Assembly: GCA_963556495.2 (NCBI GenBank)
Contig: OY747716.1
Span: forward strand, 13,979,571-14,043,570
Length of the DNA: 64,000 nucleotides
From: Valencia hispanica
Lineage: Eukaryota; Chordata; Actinopteri; Cyprinodontiformes; Valenciidae
Direction of reading: 5' to 3'
The first letter of the stretch is position 1; every line of letters begins with the position of its first letter. The notes below the pieces were generated by a model. It did no database searches. It was given only the letters and a program-made list of their open reading frames with translations, and was not told where the DNA came from. The position numbers and the translations under genes were made by a program. This document shows positions 33,701 to 40,615 of this stretch, one piece after another.

Positions 33701-34239
33701 AAAAAAAAAAACTCCCTCTTGCCCTTTTCCCCTAAACCTCTTCCTTCGACGGACTCGTGTCGCTGCGTGTTATAACGGCCTTCGCGTGTTTTTGTTGTGG
33801 ATATTTTTCTACGCTTTATGCCTTATTTCGGGTTCTTGTACCCGCTACTTTTCGTGTTATTTTTCCGCACCGACTGAGGCCCGTGCTTTCCAGAAGCCCG
33901 AGCTAGAGTGTCCATTTTAATCTTATTCGCTGCTAGCGGGCTACGGTTAGCTAACAAGTACCTGATAGGGCTGAGAATCTCTTCGGTCGCACCTGAAAAT
34001 AGAGAAGAAAACAGCAGAGAGTGAGAAGCATTCATTGCCAGCGTCGAAAAACGACTTTACCGTGCTGCAAAGGCAGTACGTCTAAAGTTTTACAATACTT
34101 ATTTTGTTTTCGGCAAAAAATGGCGGATTGTCAACGCGTAGCTACGAGGGAAAAAGGGGAAAAAATCTGAACAAGTAACGTAAGAAAAGGATGTTTACCC
34201 ATCGCCGAGTCTCGGTTGTTTCCTTGCATACATTACCAT
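18669..34239 (-). CDS. wac: wac: WW domain-containing adaptor with coiled coil (exons 1-6, partial gene)
   Basis: Joined in phase, exons 34199-34239, 33962-33992, 32369-32561, 19340-19431, 18869-18984 and 18669-18784 encode 196 residues plus one base. The product begins [14 protein letters not shown] and continues into a basic, Ser/His-rich region ([14 protein letters not shown]) and a WW domain at about residues 124-157 (Trp127, Tyr138-140, Trp149, Pro152). It matches vertebrate WAC closely. In mammals WAC is a nuclear adaptor that binds RNA polymerase II through the WW domain and recruits RNF20/RNF40 for histone H2B ubiquitination through its C-terminal coiled coil; it also has roles in mTORC1 control and autophagy. 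The coiled-coil exons are outside the window. Teleosts may hold two paralogues, and which one this is cannot be told. Confidence 0.95.
18869..18984 (-). CDS. wac: wac exon 5, WW domain
   Basis: The acceptor is AACTCAG|CCTTACG and the donor GAGAG|GTAGCT. It encodes [38 protein letters not shown], with the two signature tryptophans 22 residues apart and the following proline of a WW domain, which binds proline-rich ligands. Intron 5 is only 84 bp. Exon phase is 0 at the start and 2 at the end. Confidence 0.96.
18985..19339 (-). other. wac: wac intron 4
   Basis: This 355-bp intron lies between donor GACACA|GTAAGTATTG and acceptor CTTAACTCAG. No repeats or other features were recognised in it. 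Confidence 0.85.
19340..19431 (-). CDS. wac: wac exon 4
   Basis: The acceptor is TTATTGCAG|GACCC and the donor ACACA|GTAAGT. It encodes [20 protein letters not shown] followed by [10 protein letters not shown], a Ser/His/Asn-rich stretch matching human WAC with a short deletion of a few residues near the SNPS repeat. It is 92 nt and restores phase 0 before the WW exon. Confidence 0.95.
19853..20020 (+). mobile_element. MITE fragment, GGCTGGACGATAT type
   Basis: It starts ATGGCTGGACGATATCTGAA and contains 'gtgtcgtttataatgatata' and 'atgaagacagacgaaggctg', which recur in diverged form at 39345-39610 ('tatgtcgttataaatagacc', 'atggagacagacgaacgcac'). The two regions are members of one family. 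No right end was identified here. Confidence 0.45.
21131..21152 (+). repeat. (AT)n microsatellite
   Basis: An uninterrupted AT dinucleotide run of 22 bases, followed by AT-rich sequence. Confidence 0.95.
22140..22608 (+). mobile_element. L2-group LINE, C-terminal coding fragment
   Basis: The frame from 22409 reads [20 protein letters not shown] and then [28 protein letters not shown]. This is the conserved tail after the reverse transcriptase in CR1/L2-group LINEs, with the typical '[15 protein letters not shown]'. Upstream, 'cttcatcaactccactggct' and 'ccctacaggattaagctcaa' encode the preceding L-H-W-L-P and R-I-x-(F/L)-K-I region with frame breaks. It is interrupted on the right by the repeat at 22600, and a C run at 22294-22304 breaks the frame. 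Confidence 0.7.
22600..22940 (+). mobile_element. Unclassified transposon, copy B, 5' region
   Basis: It begins AGGTCTAGTTCACTGAGAAA and matches copy A at 11776-12085 to about 22890. Past that point only copy B continues, with 'gctaaccattagc'-like sequence, directly into an ATG at 22941 that opens a short exon. The arrangement suggests an autonomous-type element with its promoter and leader, now truncated. Confidence 0.5.
22941..23064 (+). CDS. Small first exon of an unrecognised (probably transposon) protein
   Basis: From the ATG at 22941 the frame reads [41 protein letters not shown] and ends at GAGAA|GTAAGT, a consensus donor at 23065. The peptide is 41 residues, basic, with a probable amphipathic helix ([16 protein letters not shown]). 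I do not recognise the family. Since it follows directly on a dispersed repeat it is more likely a transposon exon than a host gene. It is on the strand opposite wac. I found no convincing second exon: joining to AG sites near 24777 or 24795 soon meets a stop. Confidence 0.4.
23316..23338 (+). repeat. Poly-G tract (23 nt)
   Basis: An uninterrupted guanine run preceded by TTGGGC. Such runs can form quadruplexes and are often of uncertain length in assemblies. Confidence 0.9.
23575..23599 (+). repeat. (ATT)n microsatellite
   Basis: About eight ATT units following 'aaaatgc'. Confidence 0.95.
24128..24182 (-). mobile_element. Fragment of the 9732-type hAT MITE
   Basis: 'tcagctgtgttggagcagag' and 'aaactggtagggcaccggct' match the right half of the MITE at 9732-9953 nearly word for word. 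The outer end is missing. Confidence 0.55.
25320..27540 (+). mobile_element. Rex1-like (CR1-group) LINE, 5'-truncated, copy 2
   Basis: The plus-strand element begins in the endonuclease domain and runs through linker, reverse transcriptase and C-terminal region to a 3' end 'gggatcaataaagtattttt' followed by GAATTGAATTGAATG repeats. It is longer than copy 1 at 6890-8310, which lacks the endonuclease. The tail structure without poly-A is typical of this group. No TSD was identified at the truncated 5' end. It lies antisense to wac in intron 3. Confidence 0.85.
25326..27469 (+). pseudogene. Rex1-like endonuclease/reverse transcriptase gene (broken, internal deletion)
   Basis: Frames in order: the endonuclease end ([31 protein letters not shown]) closing at a stop near 25594; the linker (25648-26220); the RT start ([37 protein letters not shown]); then, without the fingers region present in copy 1, [20 protein letters not shown] (motif A); then [11 protein letters not shown] (motif B). 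The YxDD box is altered to CSDD. The thumb and C-terminal part follow in other frames to 27469. About 60 residues are missing after KRTHPS. The gene is dead through stop codons, frameshifts and this deletion. Confidence 0.85.
27935..28165. mobile_element. Degenerate hAT MITE pieces (9732 family)
   Basis: 'ctggtgtgttggagcaggga' with 'tctaaatgttgcaggatagt', and then 'caggtgtgtggcagcaggga' with 'cacctgaaacatgaaggatg', are two diverged right-hand portions of the 9732-type MITE in tandem. Outer boundaries are unclear. Confidence 0.45.
31160..31735 (+). mobile_element. L2 LINE 3' fragment
   Basis: It contains a 113-codon C-terminal frame and then a 3' untranslated part ending 'aaagcaccttgaattaccaa', 'aaatgtgctatacaaataaa' and a short ACTGCCTTGCC tail, the characteristic L2 3' end. 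It is 5'-truncated and sits inside the element 30725-31920. Confidence 0.8.
31163..31501 (+). pseudogene. L2 C-terminal coding remnant
   Basis: The frame reads [40 protein letters not shown], then [20 protein letters not shown] and ends [15 protein letters not shown]. These are the post-RT conserved blocks of CR1/L2 LINEs. The frame is open here but the whole N-terminal, endonuclease and RT part is absent, so no enzyme can be made. The initiating ATG is fortuitous. Confidence 0.8.
32369..32561 (-). CDS. wac: wac exon 3
   Basis: The acceptor is GTCTCCAG|ACTCTC and the donor GGAG|GTGAGG. It encodes [20 protein letters not shown], then [20 protein letters not shown] and [13 protein letters not shown], the basic Ser/His-rich N-terminal region of WAC, strongly conserved with human around [10 protein letters not shown] and [11 protein letters not shown]. 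It is 193 nt and ends in phase 1. The region probably carries the nuclear localisation signal (inference from basic content). Confidence 0.95.
32562..33961 (-). other. wac: wac intron 2 (1.4 kb)
   Basis: This intron lies between donor CTATCAG|GTACTT and acceptor CTCCAG. It contains a degenerate MITE piece (32820-32945). The rest is unannotated; the part near exon 2 is less AT-rich and has several CG dinucleotides. Confidence 0.85.
32820..32945. mobile_element. Degenerate hAT MITE piece (9732 family)
   Basis: 'tgaatcacctgaagccggca', 'ttgaagcagggggacatcta' and 'aaacatgcag' follow the order of words in the 9732-type MITE, with both ends decayed. Confidence 0.45.
33962..33992 (-). CDS. wac: wac exon 2 (31-nt micro-exon)
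   Basis: The acceptor is TATTTTCAG|GTGCGACC and the donor TATCAG|GTACTTG. Joined to exon 1 it reads [12 protein letters not shown], matching human WAC DGCHDRRGDSQPYQ with two residues fewer. The tiny size and the preserved phase on both sides support the call. The exon is too short to show up as an open frame. Confidence 0.93.
34199..34239 (-). CDS. wac: wac exon 1 coding part
   Basis: ATG at 34237-34239 begins [14 protein letters not shown], against [14 protein letters not shown] in human. The donor is GATGG|GTAAAC at 34198. The start is chosen by homology. The context is weak at -3 (T) but has G at +4, and a second in-frame ATG is codon 3. Intron 1 that follows is 206 bp. Confidence 0.95.
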
Positions 34240-34345
34240 CAATGCCGTGTTAGTGTGTTTAGAGTGGGATGTGAAAGACTTTGATAATGGCACTATGTTT
34301 TCTTGTGGTTCGACGACCTGAAATCGTCTGATGGTATATATAGCA
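34240..34345 (-). promoter_or_regulatory. wac: wac 5' leader and possible TATA box
   Basis: Upstream of the wac ATG on the minus strand lies CTATATATACC (TATATATA at 34335-34342), about 95 bases before the start codon. It would place a transcription start near 34305-34312 and a leader of about 70 bases. No upstream in-frame start was seen. Vertebrate WAC is widely expressed, and a CpG-type promoter may matter more than this box, so the assignment is tentative. Confidence 0.35.
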
Positions 34346-35558
34346 ATGCTATCGGGAGCGCAGGTCTGAAGAGCGCCCTCCCTCAGTCCATCTCCCACTC
34401 TGAAAACACAGCTCAGCCGCTACCAACGGAACACAGCCGTTCAGCAGAGAGCCGGGTTGCCACATCGGAGAAAACCCCCCCATCTGGGATCACCTTCCGA
34501 AAATCCGGGAGTCGGGCGTCGTGGTCTGCGTATACATCTAATAGCGAAATAGAAAAATTGCGGTTACTTGAAATACTTTTTAAGACGTGTAATGTATTTT
34601 ATTTTTTTACATTAAAGTGGCAAATAAATTACTGGAAATTATAAGCAACAAAAAAATAAATAAATAAAGTAGTATTTTTGCAATTGTTTACACAGGCCTA
34701 ATGGGATAGCCTGGACAGACCTTACAACTACGACAAAAGTCAATTATGAGCAAATTTGGCAACCTCGTTATTGCAACTCATGACGCCCCCTCTCATGCCA
34801 ACATGTACTGATTCGAAAACAGAATCACGAGTAATAACTTTAAATCGGCCCCTCTTTCAATTTAAAATATTCTCAGAATTTAATGTAAGTTTGGAAAAAA
34901 AAGAACACCGAAAAACAAATGGTTTCTGGTTTGATGAACGAGGCAAGCAGTGAGGTTTTCCACTGCTGACATCTAGTGGTAAAATTGCAACATTACAGGC
35001 AACGTATGTTCGAGGTTTTAAAAAAAATATATAAATGGTATATTTCTTCGTACTAATAATCATAAACTTTACAGTATATTTTTCTTATATTAAGGTTTTT
35101 TTTCTAACCCAGAGTTTACCATATCAAATTCTAATTTAACTGTTAATTTAACTGTTGTCAACCTAAAATAGATTGTGTATAAATATGTAGGACTATTTCG
35201 TTGAAGTGTAAAAGATATTCAGCAAGCGAATATTATTCAAATATGGAGTAATAACTGGCATTTGGACTGTATGAATGCGTTGGTTATTGTGTGGCACATA
35301 CCTTGTGAACCCATGGAATTAATGTTAGTTATCGATGGCAAACAGTTTTAGGAAAACTTACGGAGCATGTCTGCACGCTAGGAGGCTATGGTTTGTTTTA
35401 TATGGTCCATTCTGTTCAGAATGAACAAGCCTTAAACGAGAGCTGCTGGCCATTGTTCACAGACAGTGTATCTCACATCGTATTTTAGGCTGAGGACAAA
35501 AGACACAATTGGCTCAGCATTTTTGTTTGAAAACATTACCATGAGGTCCCGGAAGTTT

Positions 35559-35590
35559 GTGTGTGTGTGTGTGTGTGTGTGTGGGGGGGG
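35559..35590 (+). repeat. (GT)n followed by poly-G
   Basis: About twelve GT units pass directly into nine G residues. A poly-C run follows 50 bases later (35643-35675), so the pair can fold into a hairpin. Confidence 0.95.
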
Positions 35591-35641
35591 TGCCTGTGTG
35601 AACAAGCTGTAGGAATGCGCTGATAATAGATGCACAACACA

Positions 35642-35642
<1 letters not shown>

Positions 35643-35675
<33 letters not shown>
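35643..35675 (+). repeat. Poly-C tract (33 nt)
   Basis: An uninterrupted cytosine run followed by ACAAACACACAC. With the GT/G tract at 35559-35590 it forms a near-inverted pair, possibly a rearranged microsatellite. Confidence 0.95.
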
Positions 35676-36525
35676 ACAAACACACACAAAACCCCTGGAC
35701 CACTATATTGTGGTCGAGGAAAAACGAGTAACAGATATTATAATTCATTAATTTAATTAGGTCACTGCTCATCGTGATTTATGACCTCCTGTTGATTAGC
35801 TGTTGCCAATTTTAATGTTTTTGAAAATACAGTTTATGTATTATTATTATTATTATTTGTAGTAGTGGTAGTATATCTGCAATGGTCATTATGACATGCA
35901 AATATAATATGTGAAAGTAAAACTAACTCTCAAAGGCTCGAATTAAACGAATAATTAGGCTAACGTGAAAATCTTTTTACAAAACACAAACAAATGAATC
36001 AAAAAATAAATAAAATCAAATAAATCAAACAAATAATAATAAAATAAATAAATACATAAATAAATGTTGCTTTTTGGGTTCATTAAACTGAGGAATTGGG
36101 TTTAAAATGAGGCTTAAAATTTGATTGAAACAGTCAAACCTGCACTCAGTCCTCAAATTTTAGGTCACTGAAGTTTGACAGCTTTCGACCACCTGTTGGT
36201 GTTTCTCCTCATTTGACCTCCAGGGGGCGATATTTCACCACTTTATAACTCGAGCGCCAAACCTCTAGAAATTCCTGTCAATTAAATTCTGTAAAAATAA
36301 TGTAAAAAAAATGCCGATATTGTTATTGTTGTATTCGTGTTGGCAATCAGGTAGGAGGCTGACGGTTGAACAAGATTACTTTTATTTTAATGTAGTCTAG
36401 GTAGCCATACACCTCAATCTGAATACATGTTAGTCCTTTTCTTCTTTGGTCATTCTGCCTAGACATCATCATAATCGTATTCAACAGTGACACCTTGTGG
36501 TAGCACATTGTAATAACTACTGATC

Positions 36526-36529
<4 letters not shown>

Positions 36530-36618
<89 letters not shown>

Positions 36619-36619
36619 G
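36530..36619 (+). repeat. (ATT)30 microsatellite
   Basis: A 90-bp pure trinucleotide array, likely to be highly polymorphic. Confidence 0.97.
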
Positions 36620-36830
36620 TCGGAATATTATTATGTTGTGGTGGTAAAATAATGATGTATGCATTTAACTAAAAACAAATATTGCTGTACTGTACAAGTT
36701 CAATATATATTAACAATAATACATTTTCCGAACAATCACAGAAATTTTACAAACAACCCGTTACAATGTTGCAAAGGGTTTGTCGTTTTTGGAGTCCTGA
36801 CGAGGAGCCATGTCAATTGATAGTCAAACC

Positions 36831-36908
36831 AGCCAATCAAACAGAAAACGTTTTTATCAAGCCCGCCTCTGACACCTTTTAACCAATGAACGCGCAGAGT
36901 GGGCGGTA
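36831..36908 (+). promoter_or_regulatory. Promoter elements: two CCAAT boxes and a GC box
   Basis: AGCCAATCAA (36831-36840), AACCAATGAA (36881-36890) and GTGGGCGG (36899-36906) are spaced as in TATA-less vertebrate promoters. They precede the putative untranslated exon that ends at the splice donor at 37243. Orientation of CCAAT and GGGCGG is plus, which agrees. Confidence 0.5.
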
Positions 36909-36944
36909 TCTGAAAGGAATATCCGACACAACACAGATCTCGGA

Positions 36945-37242
36945 TCAGCCTCTTCTCCCATCCAACGCTGTGTCCAAATTATGCAAACCGCTTCCAAGTC
37001 AGCGCCTTAACGAAACACTTTCTCTGCCTTGGGACAGTTGGCACCGTCGAGGCGTAACGTTTTAAAAAAAGATTTTTGCTCAGTGAACCGGGGATAAAAT
37101 AATGGCGTGGAGACGAACAAACCGAGAAGTTAAAAGCAGGGAATGAAAAAAAAGAGAAAGCTTCGGTTTTCGAAGGAAGCGCTGGAGTAGCAACACGTTG
37201 AAGAAAAAAAAAAACAACAAAAAACATTCAGCTTCTATACAA
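36945..37242 (+). other. Probable 5' untranslated first exon, possibly mpp7
   Basis: The sequence downstream of the CCAAT/GC cluster ends in ATACAA|GTGAGTAG, a consensus splice donor at 37243. It has no long plus-strand open frame, so it would be a non-coding leader exon; its start is a guess. The gene divergent from WAC in human is MPP7 (a MAGUK scaffold protein of cell junctions), which has untranslated first exons, so mpp7 is the natural candidate by conserved gene order. No MPP7 protein sequence was found in the window. Confidence 0.35.
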
Positions 37243-37577
37243 GTGAGTAGCTTACACGTTTATTGTTTTCTACTTCTTAACTTCTAGTCGTAAGGACTAG
37301 GAAAGCGACTTTCACTGTCACTTAAAAAAAATAGTTTGCCCATGTGAACGTTTTTGAACGTGAATATTTGACAATGGCTCAGTTATGACGTAGTGATTGT
37401 TTTAGTTGACTGTGTGATACCGGAGGCTAAAATAACTAGTGACAGAACATTTATTCACTACGAGGTGACCAAACTTCTTCTGCGCATAACACTTGGCCAT
37501 GTGCAAGAAATTATATATATTATATAATTTTTTTTTCTTAAACACAATGACTTTTATTGTTTAAAACTATAGGCTCC

Positions 37578-37581
<4 letters not shown>

Positions 37582-37617
<36 letters not shown>
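37582..37617 (+). repeat. Poly-A tract (36 nt)
   Basis: A long pure adenine run, followed by ACACAATGTCAGAG. No retrotransposed gene or SINE was recognised next to it. Confidence 0.95.
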
Positions 37618-37618
<1 letters not shown>

Positions 37619-38089
37619 ACACAATGTCAGAGTTTCCCGGTGACCCAGCTCTTCACTTCCACTCCCACACCCTGAGCGCGCAGTGTCTCCACTCCAGGAA
37701 GTGCTCCGGGAGGGAAAACAGAACCCCCGGTGCCCTGCAGTGTGAAGTGGTGGTGACACTAGGACAAGCCTCTGACCGGCCTGCCGCCCCCTGGGACACA
37801 TAGCCTGCTCCGCACATGGCCAAATTCCATCACACCTCAGCCCCAGCTTAATACGTGTCGACACAAGCTTCTTTGTTTTGATCGTTTTATGGCGCACACG
37901 TGTGTTCATAGTGCCCGAGTAGCTACACGATTGCTGAGTGAAATGACCCCCCAGAGGCCCGTTGATTAGCTTGTTGATTTATATCAGGTGTGTTGGGACG
38001 GAAGGGAGCATACTCCACCTCTCGGTCTTCTGATCTAAATTGAATGAAGCATATGTGTCGAAAATGCAGAGGAACACAACACTGATATG

Positions 38090-38770
38090 CAGAGGTGGGT
38101 AGTAACCATTTACTTGAGTAGCTTTTTTTTTTTGTTTTTTTTTTTTTTTAGGAAAAGGAGTAGTTTTACTACTACTTTACTTGAGTGGTGTTTTGCCACT
38201 CTTACTTGAGTAAGAATTTCTAGCTACTCTTCCCATAGTGACTAACTTTACTGAATCAAGAACAAGCTTGTTTCAGCCCCCCCACCCAAAAAAAAATGCA
38301 CGAGACGCATACTGTTTTTTTTTGTTGTTTTTTTAAGTGAGACCTCTTGATTGTACACAAGTTTCATTATTTTTAACTTTAGTTTCCATCTGCTGAAGCT
38401 GTTGTGTTGGAGGTCAAGTGTGGGTACCTTACCCTGCTCTAATGCATATATGTTATGTACTGTAAGTTCCATGAGTTTTACTTTGGGGAAAAATTGGATT
38501 TGGAAAAATGTTTCTTCTACTCTAATTTCTTATCTTGGCTATCTACAGTCTTTAATTATTTTATTTTTGTCTTTAGAATTTGCTCATAACTTTATATTTT
38601 TGTCCAATGACACAATTTCTGAATAATAAACTATATGTTATCATCTCACAAGAAGTACTCAGTACTTGAGTAGAAGTTTTACCAAATACTTTTTACTCTT
38701 GAGTAATTCTTTGGATCACTACTTTTTACTTTTACTCGAGTCACAGTTTTGGATACTCTACCCACCTCTG
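38090..38770. mobile_element. hAT-type MITE with CAGAGGTGGGTAG ends (681 bp)
   Basis: The left end is CAGAGGTGGGTAGTAACCAT and the right end reverse-complements to CAGAGGTGGGTAGAGTATCC. The subterminal regions are full of 'tacttgagtag' words. The flanks CTGATATG (38082-38089) and CTGACATT (38771-38778) agree at 6 of 8 positions, consistent with an old hAT TSD. It is non-coding. Confidence 0.75.
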
Positions 38771-39344
38771 CTGACATTAAATAAAACTAAAATACTGCGA
38801 TGGGACTTTGCCGATGTGCACAGCTTTAGTCATCCAGACACTAAACATTTGGTAAAGAGTGCTTAAGTGAGCATATGTGTTCTAATCTTTCCACACACTC
38901 TAAACTGGATTTACATTTAGGCTTGGACTCATAGACTGTATATAAAGTCAAACACAGGAATACACTTTATACTAAACCATGTCACTATAGCTACTATGTT
39001 TAGGACCGTTACCTTACTTATAGGTGAAACATTTTGCACCCTCCTGCAGGTTTAATTCCAAGTTTGTCCTGTATTTACCTACATCTATCTTCCCATTAAC
39101 TCTGACCAGCTTCCATGTTCCTGCAGGTGTCTTGAAATCCTCTTGAGAGAAAAAAACTCAACACTAGACATAGCAGTGAGAATGTGTCTGAATTTTATAA
39201 ACAGGGTAAAAGATAAATAAAAGGACTTGAGTTGATAAAAGCAACTCATATTGGTCAACATTCTGGCCATTGTACCACTTTTTAACTGACTCAGCAAAAA
39301 TGCTTGTATGCAATCCCTCTTGAATTTTATTTTGTGGGTCAGAT

Positions 39345-40615
39345 GTAGAGCAGGACGATACCTAGAGTTTTTTTTGTTTGTTTTGTTTTTATATTGGCAT
39401 TTTTTTAAATATACGATACAAGAATGACCCTATGTCGTTATAAATAGACCAGTTAGTTTTCTGCCCTCCTGCCCCTCCGTCTGTCTCTCTGGTTACTTCA
39501 CCTTGCTACATCTCCTGTCCTCACTGAACGTGAATCTCACCGTAACCCTACTGCTGCATTCAGTCCGGAAGTCACAGCAGTATGGAGACAGACGAACGCA
39601 CAAGGGAGAATGTTAAAGGTTAGCACCGCTTTAAGTGGGCCGGTACGCAAAGGTACTCAGTACCACAACTTCTAAAAATAGCTCTTTAGAGTTCCACCAC
39701 TTCTCCGAGCTGAGAACGTTCTCACAGAAGACAGTAGAAAGGGCAGGGAGATATGGCTTTAAAAAAATAAATTTCACAATATATTGAGCAGTTCAGCTTG
39801 ATAGCGATAAATGGACAATAACTACCCGACTGCCGAAAAAGCCGCTTTTCTCTAGATGGGGCTGTGGCTTCTCCTCTTCCACCTCCATCAGAACGATTTA
39901 TTTTTTAATTATTGTTTGTGTATTTTTTATTTTTTTATTTTTTACCATAGATGGCAGTGTGGAACTATTATATGAATATATCTTTTTGAATATGTTTTTA
40001 TATCACTGATTGTGGCAATAAAAACCAGCGTTACAATACAGGCAGTAAGCCTGTGTAACATCTCCAATAAGCGCTGTCGTTTTTTTAGATGGAACATTTT
40101 TTACAATAATGTCTAAGCGTTGGTAGGATCAGCCAGCGGCGGTACCGGATGCAGTAGGGTTAACAGCTGATCGACCTGGGTGAGCTGGGCTGCAGCGCAA
40201 GGCCTGGCTGCTTGCTGTAAGGATGGGAGAGGAGCCCACAGCAGCACCGCTGCTCAGTGAGAAAAGCAACAAAGATAGGTGCTTCATGTCAGTCTCCAAA
40301 AACACCCAAAAAAGCGCTAGATTTGTCGCTAGTCGCTTTTTTGAAAAAGAGTTGCTAAGGGATCAAAAAACCTGCTAAATATGGCAACAAAGTCACTAAG
40401 TTGGCAACACTGCTGGATGGGGTGGAGCCACACAACTGCATGTAGTCATGTGGCTCCACCCCATTCAGTCTGTAACGTTGTATGGCATCTTAAAGCGACA
40501 TGAGCATCGCCAAACTACACACAGAATATACCAACATGGGCAAAATGACAGTTATAGTCATACAATTTCGGTATTGGTAAATTTTTGGTTCATTGCCCAG
40601 TCCTACGAGACATGC
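39345..40615. mobile_element. Cluster of GGCTGGRCGATAT-family MITE pieces
   Basis: The left piece AGCAGGACGATACCTAGAG with 'tatgtcgttataaatagacc' and 'atggagacagacgaacgcac' matches the family at 19853. A second piece starts near 39751 ('gagatatggctttaaaaaaa', 'gatagcgataaatggacaat'). The right piece ends 'cattgcccagtcctac' near 40606. At least one other element (40285-40412) lies inside. Confidence 0.45.
40285..40414 (-). mobile_element. hAT element terminus, CAGTGTTGCCAACTTAG type
   Basis: On the minus strand it reads CAGTGTTGCCAACTTAGTGA, followed by 'ctttgttgccatatttagca' and TTGATCCCTTAGCAACTC. This matches the terminal region of a hAT family I recall from teleosts, rich in TAGCGAC-type words. 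The other end was not found. Confidence 0.5.

Larger units (their letters stand above)
34346..36830. other. Intergenic region between divergent promoters
   Basis: About 2.5 kb with no recognised gene. It is mostly AT-rich with microsatellites at 35559-35590, 35643-35675 and 36530-36619. Short open frames (for example 34303-34644 and 34756-34953) show no recognisable domain. Confidence 0.7.

Noticed and set aside
36530..36619. Regular short repeats as a CRISPR array
   Set aside because: It is a pure trinucleotide microsatellite without spacers, and the genome is vertebrate.
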